7,219 nucleotides of DNA from REEB509 sp049314555 (GCA_049314555.1 JBMOEW010000071.1:1-7219), one strand, 5' to 3'. Numbered from the stretch's first letter, positions 1 through 6,082 are shown. Notes: generated by a model from the sequence alone, not told the origin. Translations and numbers: made by a program.

Positions 1-1
1 C

Positions 2-196
2 TCAAACACGCCGTTTAAATCCGGATCGGCTCTCTACCAAAACCGGGCAGGACCAGTGCGCATCGGCATAGGCCGACCAGGTCGCGCCGCCATCGAGGCT
101 TTGATAGCAATGCTCGGTAGCGACCAAGGGCGGTTCGGACCTCGCGCAGGCGCATAGCGCCGACAGCGTCAACGCAGTCATCAATGCTCGAAACAT
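2..196 (-). CDS. small putative lipoprotein or secreted protein, 64 aa
   Basis: I do not recognise a family. The protein starts with a short signal-like segment (MFRALMTALTLSALCAC): one Arg, then a hydrophobic stretch ending at Cys15 and Cys17. Leu14-Cys15-Ala16-Cys17 could serve as a loose lipobox, which would make it a lipoprotein. The mature part contains SLDGGATW, a motif resembling BNR/Asp-box repeats, and two further cysteines. I chose the ATG at 196 because an AAGGAA ribosome binding site lies six bases upstream; an adjacent ATG at 199 and a further in-frame ATG at 226 are also open. The frame closes at the window edge with TGA. It overlaps the extended reading frame of the VOC remnant just upstream, in another frame of the same strand. 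The length and signal peptide support a real gene, but without homology this stays uncertain. Confidence 0.45.
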   Translation of the reverse strand: MFRALMTALTLSALCACARSEPPLVATEHCYQSLDGGATWSAYADAHWSCPVLVESRSGFKRRV

Positions 197-404
197 CATT
201 GCTTCCTTTTCTGCACTCAGCGCCAAACGCGAGTACGCGACCGTCAGGCAGGCGCACTTCTATCTCTCGACTATTGCAGGGCTTGTCCTGCGGCGGACTA
301 GGAACGTCCGCGCCCCGTGCGACGAACTCTTCGTACAAAGCATCCACATGTCCGTCGTCAGATGCTTTGAGACATTTGCCGCCGCAGCGTTGGGAGGACC
401 TGGC
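15..404 (-). pseudogene. C-terminal fragment of a VOC/glyoxalase-family protein
   Basis: The recognisable part spans roughly 216-371. It reads VDALYEEFVARGADVPSPPQ, then REIEVRLPDGRVLAFGAE, the typical last 45 residues of glyoxalase/bleomycin-resistance (VOC) proteins: a helix ending in a Gly turn, then the final metal-site strand motif 'RE.EV..PDG..L.FG'. The N-terminal half is absent, and an in-frame stop at 405-407 blocks any extension upstream. Family members are usually 115-140 residues and stop a few residues after the 'FG' motif. Here the frame runs on without a stop to position 15, through the neighbouring small ORF, which suggests loss of the original stop (a TGC codon directly after GCT-GAG could be a mutated TGA; this is inference). 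The break lies next to the transposase remnant, so an insertion or deletion event probably truncated the gene. A GTG at 347 could initiate a 110-residue product, but a functional protein is unlikely. Confidence 0.6.
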
Positions 405-420
405 TCATCTGGGTTTGTTC

Positions 421-693
421 CTAAGCGGCGTGCAGTTGGTGCTGCAAGCGGCGATTGGCGATGGTCATTCGCTTGATGCGTTGGCGCTCGGCCAGGATCG
501 CTTCGCCGCGTCCGAAATAGACATCGGCCGGCGTCAAGTTCTGCAGGCTTTCATAGGTGCGGGTGTAGTTGTAGTCGGCGACGAAGGCCTCGATGCGCTG
601 TTCGAGCTCGCCGGGCAGATAGGCGTTCTCGAGTAGGATGCGGTTCTTCATCGTCTGATGCCAGCGCTCGACTTTGCCCTGCGTCTGCGGGGC
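421..693 (-). pseudogene. IS3-family transposase (OrfB, integrase core), C-terminal remnant
   Basis: The frame reads PQTQGKVERWHQTMKNR, then LPGELEQRIEAFVADYN, LTPADVYFGRGEAILAE and a basic tail. This is the conserved C-terminal end of IS3-family DDE transposases; the Glu of the KVER motif is the last catalytic acidic residue. About 90 of the usual 280 or so residues remain. Both catalytic aspartates and the helix-turn-helix/OrfA part are missing. Upstream of about position 693 the frame no longer resembles a transposase and soon meets a stop. An ATG at 651 exists, but it is an internal Met of the family and not a natural start. The remnant has a natural stop at 421-423. It lies directly beside the truncated VOC gene and is probably the cause or a partner of that truncation. 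It cannot encode an active transposase. Confidence 0.82.
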
Positions 694-763
694 CGACGTT
701 CGAAGGTGATGGCGGCGAAACCGGATTTCATGCGTTCATGGCGCTCGGCATTGACTTTTAGGG

Positions 764-800
764 CCCAAACCGGGTGCCCCAATGGTGCACTGGTTTTGGG
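764..800. repeat. imperfect palindrome, 17-nt arms
   Basis: The left arm 764-780 and right arm 784-800 pair at 13 of 17 positions around the 3-base spacer AAT. The outer six pairs (CCCAAA/TTTGGG) and an inner block (GTGC/GCAC) are perfect. It lies in the non-coding gap between the transposase remnant and the spermidine-synthase-like gene. It could be a transcription terminator-like hairpin, a dispersed palindromic repeat or an operator. There is no T-run after the stem, so a classical intrinsic terminator is unlikely. Confidence 0.5.
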
Positions 801-887
801 GCGTCGCTTCCGGTGGTGAGCCTTCCCCCCCTCCCATGAACGGCAGAACGTGCTGGCCATGGGGCACTTGATCTGAAATACGGCAGC

Positions 888-1553
888 ATGGTGCCTCGGG
901 CGTTACTTGCGACTGCTCTCGTCCCTGGGGGGGCCGAACTCCGGCTGTTTCAGCGCGGCGACGACTACGCCATCACGCTGGATGATAATGAGCTAATGAG
1001 CAGCCGCATGGGGGGCTCGGAGGAGGCGCTGGCGGTGATGGCCTGCGAGCGCCTGCGCAAGGACCAGGCGCTGCGGCTGTTGATCGGCGGTTACGGGATG
1101 GGCTTTACCTTGCGCGCGGCGCTGGCGCTGTTGGCCCCACAGGCCCAAGTCACGCTGGTGGAGCTTGTGCCTGAGATCTTCGATTGGGCGCGGGGGCCGA
1201 TGGCGCACCTGACGGCGGGGTGTCTTGATGATCCGCGGGTGGAGGTGATCGTGGGTGATGTTGGCCGCGAGATCGCTGCCGCACGTAGCCGTTATGATGC
1301 AATCTTGCTGGATGTGGACAACGGGCCGGAGGGGCTGACGCGCGACGCCAACGACCAGATTTATTCCACGGCTGGCCTTGCACGGGCGAAGGCGGCGCTG
1401 AAGCCCGGTGGCGTCCTGGCGATCTGGTCGGCGACGCAGTCGACCGTTTTTTCGCGGCGTTTGAAGGCCTCCGGGTTCGTGGTTGAAGAGGTTAGCGTGC
1501 GGGGGCGCAGCAATGGCAAAGGCCCACGCCACGTGATCTGGTTTGCGCGCTAA
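888..1553 (+). CDS. spermidine synthase-like SAM-fold protein, 221 aa
   Basis: This is a Rossmann-fold protein of the spermine/spermidine synthase superfamily. The nucleotide-binding glycine loop is LIGGYGMGFT (residues 65-74), followed by the acidic residue of strand 2 in VELVPE (91-96), a GD pair at 123-124, and ILLDVDNGPEGL (139-150) where aminopropyltransferases carry their active-site Asp loop. LKPGGVLAIWS (171-181) is the usual post-motif strand. Compared with true spermidine synthases (about 280-300 aa), the N-terminal beta-domain is very short and the DxxDP-type loop is altered to DVDNGP. Polyamine synthesis should therefore not be assumed; it could be a methyltransferase-like enzyme or a divergent aminopropyltransferase. 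ATG 888 is the only ATG after an in-frame stop at 837-839, and no strong ribosome binding site is visible before it. It is followed after nine bases by the rRNA methyltransferase gene, so co-transcription is likely. Confidence 0.83.
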   Translation: MVPRALLATALVPGGAELRLFQRGDDYAITLDDNELMSSRMGGSEEALAVMACERLRKDQALRLLIGGYGMGFTLRAALALLAPQAQVTLVELVPEIFDWARGPMAHLTAGCLDDPRVEVIVGDVGREIAAARSRYDAILLDVDNGPEGLTRDANDQIYSTAGLARAKAALKPGGVLAIWSATQSTVFSRRLKASGFVVEEVSVRGRSNGKGPRHVIWFAR

Positions 1554-1562
1554 GGGACCTGA

Positions 1563-2483
1563 ATGACCGACGAAGCGCTTTTGTTTGGCATGTATGGTGC
1601 GCCCCCGGGCGAGCTGGGAAATCCGTCGGCCCATGCGCGCCAGCTGTCGCCGCTTGTTCCGGGATCGGTTGATCTTGGGTCGGCCGATCCCGGCTCGTTT
1701 TCCGCCATCACTTTGCTTGCGCCGGCCGGCACGCTGGAGCGCCGGTTTGCCATGGCGCAGGCGCTGTTGGCGCTGGCCGCCGGTGGGGCCCTCACCACGA
1801 TTGCGCCAAAGGACAAGGGCGGCGCGCGGATGCGAAAGGAGCTGGAAGCGTTTGGGTGCGCTGTTGAAGAGACAAGCAAGCGCCATCATCGCCTTTGTGT
1901 GGTGCGCCGGCCAAAGGCGCTCACCGGGGTGGACGACGCGCTCGCTTTGGGCGGGCCGCAGGTGGTGGAGGCGATTGGCCTTTGGTCGCAGCCTGGTGTG
2001 TTCAGCTGGGACCGCGTGGACCCAGGCAGCGCCCTGCTCGCTTCGCGCTTGCCGGCGTTCACCGGGCACGGGGCTGATCTTGGTTGCGGCATCGGGTTTC
2101 TTTCTTTGCATGTCCTGAACTCGCCCGCCGTTGAGCGGTTGGATTTGATTGATATCGACCGGCGGGCGATCGATGCAGCGGGCCGCAACGTTGTGGACCC
2201 GCGGGTGCATCTTGTGTGGGGTGATGCGCGCAGCGGGGACGGCCCGGCCAAGGCGCTGGACTTTGTGGTGATGAACCCGCCGTTCCATATGGCCGCGACA
2301 GAAGACAAGGCGCTTGGCCAAGCGTTTATTGCCGGTGCTGCGCGGCGGTTGCGCCCTGGTGGAGCGTGCTGGCTGGTGGCCAACCGGCACCTGCCCTATG
2401 AGGCGGCCCTGACGGCGGCGTTCAAGTCCGTGCGGCTCGATCATGAAGCCAACGGGTACAAGGTTTTCGAGGCCAGGGCATGA
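1563..2483 (+). CDS. rsmC: RsmC/RlmG-type rRNA (guanine-N2) methyltransferase, 306 aa
   Basis: Class I SAM-dependent methyltransferase. The C-terminal catalytic domain shows motif I DLGCGIGFLSL (172-182), the strand-2 acidic residues LIDIDR (195-200), GDAR (220-223) and the substrate-base motif NPPFHM (238-243). NPPFH is typical of the RsmC/RlmG enzymes, which methylate the exocyclic N2 of guanine in rRNA: G1207 of 16S for RsmC, G1835 of 23S for RlmG. The N-terminal half (about 1-130) matches the degenerate, non-catalytic methyltransferase-like domain of this family. At 306 residues it is slightly shorter than E. coli RsmC (343). An AAGGGA ribosome binding site overlaps the stop of the preceding gene, five bases before ATG 1563. 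Its end overlaps the next gene in ATGA (2480-2483), suggesting translational coupling. The 16S target is favoured because the partner gene is RsuA-like; the 23S alternative cannot be excluded from sequence alone. Confidence 0.88.
   Translation: MTDEALLFGMYGAPPGELGNPSAHARQLSPLVPGSVDLGSADPGSFSAITLLAPAGTLERRFAMAQALLALAAGGALTTIAPKDKGGARMRKELEAFGCAVEETSKRHHRLCVVRRPKALTGVDDALALGGPQVVEAIGLWSQPGVFSWDRVDPGSALLASRLPAFTGHGADLGCGIGFLSLHVLNSPAVERLDLIDIDRRAIDAAGRNVVDPRVHLVWGDARSGDGPAKALDFVVMNPPFHMAATEDKALGQAFIAGAARRLRPGGACWLVANRHLPYEAALTAAFKSVRLDHEANGYKVFEARA
2469..2483 (+). promoter_or_regulatory. ATGA stop/start overlap with internal ribosome binding site
   Basis: The methyltransferase ends in TGA at 2481-2483 and the pseudouridine synthase begins with ATG at 2480-2482. 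GAGG at 2469-2472 lies seven bases before that ATG. This arrangement usually gives coupled translation by ribosome re-initiation and fixes the start of the second gene. Confidence 0.8.
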
Positions 2484-3214
2484 GCAAGGCGGCGACAGCG
2501 CGGATCGACCGGTTGCTTGCCAACTTGGGCTATGGGTCACGCCGCGACATCGAACGGATGGCCGCCGGCGAGCGGGTGGTTTTGGACGGCCGGCCGGTGG
2601 AAGATGTAAGTGTCCGGATCGCTGTGACGCCCGATTTGCCAAAGCGCCTTTTGGTTGATGGCGATCCGTTGGATCCTGTGCCGGGTTTGGTTGTGGCGCT
2701 GCACAAGCCTCTTGGGGTTACCTGCTCGCACAAGGAAGCGGGTGCTTTGGTGTTTGACCTGCTGCCGTCCCGGTGGTGCCGGCGTGAGCCGGTGATTTCC
2801 GCCGTGGGGCGGCTCGACAAGGACACGTCGGGCCTGTTGCTGATGACCGACAACGGGGCTTTGCTGCACCGGATTATTTCGCCGAAAAGCCATGTGGCGA
2901 AACGCTATCGTGTTGACCTAGCCCGGCCGCTCAAGGGTGACGAAGCGGCGCTGTTTGGGGCCGGTGGGCTGATGCTGGAAAGCGACGACAAGCCTTTGTT
3001 GCCGGCGGCATTTGAGCCAGTGTCTGAGCGCTGCGGCTTCCTGACTTTGCACGAGGGGCGCTACCACCAGGTGCGGCGGATGTTTGCGGCCGTTGGCAAC
3101 CACGTTGAGGCGCTGCACCGGGACCGGATCGGCGGGCTTTATTTGCCGGACGACCTGCCCGTTGGGCAGTGGCGGTTGCTGGACGAGGCTGGGATCGCGC
3201 GGATCTTTGCTTAG
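2480..3214 (+). CDS. rsuA: RsuA-family rRNA pseudouridine synthase, 244 aa
   Basis: Converts uridine to pseudouridine in rRNA; the family prototype RsuA modifies U516 of 16S rRNA in helix 18. An S4 RNA-binding domain occupies about residues 8-50 (RIDRLLANLGYGSRRDIERM, then VLDGRPV). The catalytic domain begins at LVVALHKPLGVTCS (70-83). The signature GRLDKDTSGLLLMTDNG spans 110-126, with Asp113 as the expected catalytic nucleophile. KRYRV (141-145) and EGRYHQVRRMF (192-202) are the conserved later motifs. The length is close to E. coli RsuA (231 aa), and the RsuA/RluE/RluF class fits better than RluA types. The start at 2480 sits in an ATGA overlap with the methyltransferase stop, with a GAGG ribosome binding site seven bases upstream. 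The TAG stop (3212-3214) overlaps the stop of the convergent aldo/keto reductase. The exact target uridine is inferred from family, not shown. Confidence 0.92.
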   Translation: MSKAATARIDRLLANLGYGSRRDIERMAAGERVVLDGRPVEDVSVRIAVTPDLPKRLLVDGDPLDPVPGLVVALHKPLGVTCSHKEAGALVFDLLPSRWCRREPVISAVGRLDKDTSGLLLMTDNGALLHRIISPKSHVAKRYRVDLARPLKGDEAALFGAGGLMLESDDKPLLPAAFEPVSERCGFLTLHEGRYHQVRRMFAAVGNHVEALHRDRIGGLYLPDDLPVGQWRLLDEAGIARIFA

Positions 3215-4239
3215 GCCTCCTTGCGCACCGAGACGTTGAGTTTGGCGGGCTGGACGGCACCGGAAATGCCGGAGACGGGCTTTGGCGCATACGGTGCTTC
3301 CAAAGAGGCAATTTCTTCCGGCGTCAGGGTGACTTCCAAAGCGGCCACCGCGTCGGCCAAATGGTGCTGTTTGGTGGCACCGACAATTGGCGCGGTTACG
3401 CCCGGCTTTTGCAGCAGCCACGCCATCGCCACTTGGGCGCGGGACACACCACGCGCGGCGGCCAATTCTGCCACCGCTTCAACAATGCTGCGGTCTTGCT
3501 CTTTGCTCTTGGCATAGATCGCCTTGCCGAACTCATCGGTTTGTGAGCGTTCGGTTTGCTCGTCCCATTCGCGGGTCAACAGGCCGCGCGCCAGGGGGCT
3601 CCAGGGGATCACCGCGACGCCCATGTCTTGGCACAGGGGCAGCATTTCACGCTCTTCTTCGCGATAGATCAGGTTGAGCTGCGGTTGCATCGATGCAAAC
3701 CGCGTCCAGCCGTGGAGGTCTGCGGTGTATTGAGCCTTGGCGAACTGCCAGGCGGCCATCGAGGATGCGCCGAGGTAGCGCACTTTGCCCGCCTTCACGA
3801 TGTCGTGCAGGGCTTCCATGGTTTCTTCGATAGGGGTTTCGTTGTCCCAGCGGTGGATCTGGTAGAGGTCGATGTGGTCGGTGGCGAGCCGCTTGAGGCT
3901 GTGATCGACCGCCTGAAACAGGGCCTTGCGCGATAGGCCGCCGGCGTTGGGGGCGTTGCGCCAGCCGATGAAGCCTTTGGTGGCGATGACGATTTCGTCG
4001 CGGCGGGCCATTTCCTTCAGGGCCCGGCCGGTGATTTCTTCCGAGGTGCCGGCGGAATACCCGTTTGCGGTATCAAAAAAGTTGATCCCCGCTTCCAGGG
4101 CCTGTCGGAAAAATGGCCGGCTCTGGGCTTCGTTCAGCGTCCAGGGGTGGGGGCCCCTCGCCCCTTCGCCGAAACTCATGCAGCCCAAGCAAATGCGCGA
4201 AACTTTCAGGCCTGTTCGGCCCAGATTGACGTATTGCAT
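3211..4239 (-). CDS. aldo/keto reductase, YajO-like, 342 aa
   Basis: NADP(H)-dependent oxidoreductase with the AKR (beta/alpha)8 barrel. The catalytic tetrad is visible: Asp56 and Tyr61 in FFDTANGYS, Lys88 in IATKGF, and His129 in DLYQIHRW. The cofactor end shows ASSMAAWQ (158-165), IPWSPLARGLL (211-221) and PIVGATKQHHLADA (284-297). The N-terminus MQYVNLGRTGLKVSRICLGC is the full family start. Length and motifs resemble the YajO/L-glyceraldehyde-3-phosphate reductase-like branch; the substrate cannot be read from sequence. The frame is open further upstream to 4368, but that extension runs through a tRNA fragment and has no family similarity, so ATG 4239 with a GGGAAA-like ribosome binding site is preferred. 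The gene is complete and converges on the pseudouridine synthase gene, with TAA (3211-3213) overlapping the opposing TAG. Confidence 0.95.
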   Translation of the reverse strand: MQYVNLGRTGLKVSRICLGCMSFGEGARGPHPWTLNEAQSRPFFRQALEAGINFFDTANGYSAGTSEEITGRALKEMARRDEIVIATKGFIGWRNAPNAGGLSRKALFQAVDHSLKRLATDHIDLYQIHRWDNETPIEETMEALHDIVKAGKVRYLGASSMAAWQFAKAQYTADLHGWTRFASMQPQLNLIYREEEREMLPLCQDMGVAVIPWSPLARGLLTREWDEQTERSQTDEFGKAIYAKSKEQDRSIVEAVAELAAARGVSRAQVAMAWLLQKPGVTAPIVGATKQHHLADAVAALEVTLTPEEIASLEAPYAPKPVSGISGAVQPAKLNVSVRKEA

Positions 4240-4342
4240 CGCGGTTTCCCAACTGACAGAAAAAGGCCCCGCCGGCCGCAGTGGCTTGGGTTTGTGTGCG
4301 ACTTTGAAGCCGGACGCGCCCTGCACCAACAAAGGGGTAAAA

Positions 4343-4387
4343 TGGTGCCGCTTGCGTGACTCGAACACGCGACCCCCGCATTACGAA
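4343..4387 (-). tRNA. 3' fragment of tRNA-Thr(CGU), integration attachment site
   Basis: Read on the minus strand, the fragment begins with the anticodon loop TTCGTAA (4387-4381, anticodon CGT, Thr). Next come anticodon 3' stem TGCGG, variable loop GGGTC and a perfect T-arm with stem GCGTG/CACGC and loop TTCGAGT. It ends with acceptor strand AAGCGGC, discriminator A and CCA at 4345-4343. The expected 5' half (GCCGCTT acceptor strand, D-arm, matching CCGCA anticodon stem) is not present at higher coordinates: bases 4388-4392 no longer pair properly and no D-arm can be drawn. This is therefore a partial copy, as left at one end of an element integrated into a tRNA 3' end. The chromosome (aldo/keto reductase side) is to the left and the element with its integrase is to the right. 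The intact tRNA-Thr should lie at the far end of the element, outside the window. Confidence 0.78.
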
Positions 4388-4591
4388 AACGGCAGAGGCG
4401 TTTTTGAACGAGATGGCGCGGCTCGTCGCAACTTGTAAAAATCAATGTAAATCAATGAACTATGGAAAATCGCTCTTGCCTCCGCTCATTTCTGACGCCT
4501 AAGATTTGCCTCTGAGTTGGTAGCACAGTGGTAGCACGGCGCGCAAAAAAGTTGACGCCTCACGCGCAGCCAGCCGCAACGGAGTGCAGAA
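4388..4591. promoter_or_regulatory. integrase upstream region with paired short direct repeats
   Basis: This non-coding stretch separates the tRNA fragment from the integrase gene and carries several small repeats. AAATCAATG occurs at 4439-4447 and 4449-4457 (period 10). TTGCCTC is at 4476-4482 and 4506-4512. TGACGCCT is at 4493-4500 and 4553-4560. TGGTAGCAC is at 4518-4526 and 4529-4537 (period 11, one helical turn). Next to the tRNA break, AAAACG (4386-4391) and CGTTTT (4399-4404) form an inverted pair around seven bases. Spacing by a helical turn, close to a tyrosine recombinase gene, fits arm-type or accessory binding sites of attachment DNA; this role is inferred. A GGAG ribosome binding site (4581-4584) lies seven bases before the integrase ATG. 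I see no confident promoter. Confidence 0.55.
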
Positions 4592-5851
4592 ATGGCGACC
4601 GCGGCGTCTAAAGCCAAGCCGGTGAAGATTACCAAAAGCGTGGTCGACGCCGCCAAGCCGCGAACCGGCGAACTCCGGATTTGGGACACTGAGTTGAAGG
4701 GCTTCGTCCTTCGCGTGCTCACCTCCGGCTGTAAGACCTACGCAGTCAAGTATCGCGTGGGGCCGAAACAGCGTTGGTTCACGATTGGCGAGCACGGCAG
4801 CCCGTGGACGCCAGATCAAGCCCGCGACAAGGCGCGTGAGATCATCTTCAAAGCGCGCCTTGGCGAAGATTTGCAGGCCGTGAAGGTCGAGCAACGCAAC
4901 GCCGTTTCGATCAGCGATGTGATCGATCTCTATCTTGAGCAGGGGCCGAGCGATCGCCCCAATAAGCGCGATAGTTCCTGGGTGCGGGATCGGATGGACT
5001 TGAACAATCATGTTCGCCCGCTGATCGGCGACATCGCAATCAAGGCGCTGAAGCCGAACCACATCAGCCGCATGCAGGCCGACGTATTCGCGGGAAAAAC
5101 CGCCAAGAACGTCAAAGGCGGTTTTCGAACCCGCTACATCGTCAAAGGCGGGCCGGGCGCGGCGGCGCGAAGCGTGGCGAGTTTGTCGGCGATGTTGAGC
5201 TGGGCAATTCGGCGCGACTTCATCACCGACAATCCGTGCCAGCGCGTGGTGAAGCATCAGGCGAAATTCCACGCTCGCTTCCTCACCGATATCGAAAACG
5301 AGCGCCTTTGGGTGACTTTGGAAACGATGGAAAGCGCGGGGAAATTGTCCAACGAGGCCGCCGACATCATCCGATTGCTCATTCTCACTGGCGCGCGACG
5401 TCGCGAAATTTCAGAACTGCGTTGGGCCGAAGTGAGCTTCGAGCGCCGCGTGCTCATTCTCCCGCCTGAGCGCACAAAGGCTGGCGGGCGCAATCGTTAC
5501 CGCACGATTCCGCTTTCCCCTTCAGCCTCGGCGTTGCTGCAGCGCCGTCGTCGGCACGGCGAGTTTGTGTTTTCGATGCCAAGCGCCGACAAGCCGATCC
5601 AAAACCTTTATGACGTTTGGCAACGCGTCAGGAAGGCCGCGAACATGGAAGATGTTCGGCTGCACGACCTGCGCCATACTTTCGCGTCCATGGCGCTTGC
5701 GGCCGGGGCACCTTTGGCGAGCGTTGGCCGCGCCCTCGGACACAGCAGCGCCTCTTCGACCCAGCGCTATGCCCACCTGCGCGACGAGAGCGCCTTGGCG
5801 GTGGCTGACTTGGTAGATGCGGTTATTCGGCAGAGAATGGAGGAGCGATAG
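4592..5851 (+). CDS. int: tyrosine recombinase/integrase, P4-type with DUF4102 domain, 419 aa
   Basis: Site-specific recombinase that integrates and excises a mobile element. The N-terminal arm-type DNA-binding domain (DUF4102) spans about residues 10-95: KITKSVVDAAKP, then the strand-rich WDTELKGFVLRVLTSGCKTY, YRVGPKQRWFTIGEHG and DQARDKAREI. A SAM-like core-binding domain occupies about 103-220. The catalytic domain shows all expected residues: Arg269 in LTGARRREISELRW, Lys296 in ERTKAGG, His358 and Arg361 in HDLRHTFAS, His384 in LGHSS, and nucleophile Tyr393 in TQRYAHL. Length is normal and the frame is intact, so an active enzyme is plausible. The start ATG 4592 has a GGAG site seven bases upstream. 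It lies about 205 bases from a tRNA-Thr 3' fragment and reads away from it, consistent with a tRNA-targeting island or prophage. Recombinases of this class commonly use tRNA 3' ends as attachment sites. Confidence 0.96.
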   Translation: MATAASKAKPVKITKSVVDAAKPRTGELRIWDTELKGFVLRVLTSGCKTYAVKYRVGPKQRWFTIGEHGSPWTPDQARDKAREIIFKARLGEDLQAVKVEQRNAVSISDVIDLYLEQGPSDRPNKRDSSWVRDRMDLNNHVRPLIGDIAIKALKPNHISRMQADVFAGKTAKNVKGGFRTRYIVKGGPGAAARSVASLSAMLSWAIRRDFITDNPCQRVVKHQAKFHARFLTDIENERLWVTLETMESAGKLSNEAADIIRLLILTGARRREISELRWAEVSFERRVLILPPERTKAGGRNRYRTIPLSPSASALLQRRRRHGEFVFSMPSADKPIQNLYDVWQRVRKAANMEDVRLHDLRHTFASMALAAGAPLASVGRALGHSSASSTQRYAHLRDESALAVADLVDAVIRQRMEER

Positions 5852-5954
5852 CGCGCAGAACGACGCCATTGCCCGTCTGTTTTTCTGTTCGGCCTGAAAG
5901 AGCCCGTTTTTCCGTCCCGGCCCACCTTTCGAAGCCCGCGGCGCGCACTCGAGG

Positions 5955-5998
5955 TCAAGGCCGGCGCGTAAGCGCCGTCCGCTAGGGCGTCGCCTTGA
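5955..5998. repeat. structured intergenic hairpin downstream of the integrase
   Basis: TCAAGGC (5955-5961) pairs with GCCTTGA (5992-5998). Directly inside, CGGCGC (5962-5967) pairs with GCGCCG (5972-5977) across a GTAA loop of the GNRA type. The remaining bases 5978-5991 form an asymmetric strand. The element lies in the 228-base gap between the integrase and the small membrane protein gene, with no other recognisable content. It may be an RNA structure, a palindromic repeat, or an inefficient terminator without a T-run. Confidence 0.45.
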
Positions 5999-6064
5999 GG
6001 TCGGCTGAAATCTAAGTAGGCTCAAGAGGCGGCTGCACAGGTGCAATCGTCTCGACAAGCAATT

Positions 6065-6082
6065 GGGGGGTACAATCCGATG
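6065..6082 (+). promoter_or_regulatory. ribosome binding site deciding the start of the membrane protein gene
   Basis: A run of six G (6065-6070) lies nine bases before ATG 6080 and supports that start over the in-frame GTG at 6041. Upstream, TGCAC (6034-6038) and GTGCA (6041-6045) form a small inverted repeat that could be an operator half-site pair; this is speculative. Confidence 0.5.

Noticed and set aside
184..636. 150-residue plus-strand open frame over the debris zone
   Set aside because: It is antisense to the VOC and transposase remnants, both of which have recognisable family motifs on the other strand.
774..790. NtrC-like operator (GCACC/GGTGC type) in the palindrome
   Set aside because: The minus-strand GCACC is followed by GGCAC rather than the expected GGTGC at the right spacing, and no sigma-54 -24/-12 promoter is visible nearby.
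648..860. 70-residue minus-strand open frame upstream of the transposase remnant
   Set aside because: It overlaps the transposase remnant's conserved start in another frame, spans the palindrome at 764-800, and is Arg/Lys-rich without motifs.
993..2642. 549-residue open frame on the minus strand across the spermidine-synthase-like and methyltransferase genes
   Set aside because: It is the antisense shadow of two well-supported plus-strand genes; the protein is Arg/Pro/His-rich low-quality sequence with no family motif.
4240..4368. N-terminal extension of the aldo/keto reductase to an upstream ATG
   Set aside because: The extra 43 residues run through the tRNA-Thr fragment and do not resemble the family, whose natural start is MQYVNLGRTG at 4239.
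4343..4421. A complete tRNA gene using the distant GCCGC (about 4417-4421, minus strand) as acceptor 5' strand
   Set aside because: Spacing is wrong, the acceptor match is only five bases, and there is no D-arm or pairing 5' anticodon stem.
5885..5920. Intrinsic terminator after the integrase (T-runs near 5879-5883 and 5911-5916)
   Set aside because: The only stem before the second T-run is three GGC/GCC pairs, too weak to call a terminator.
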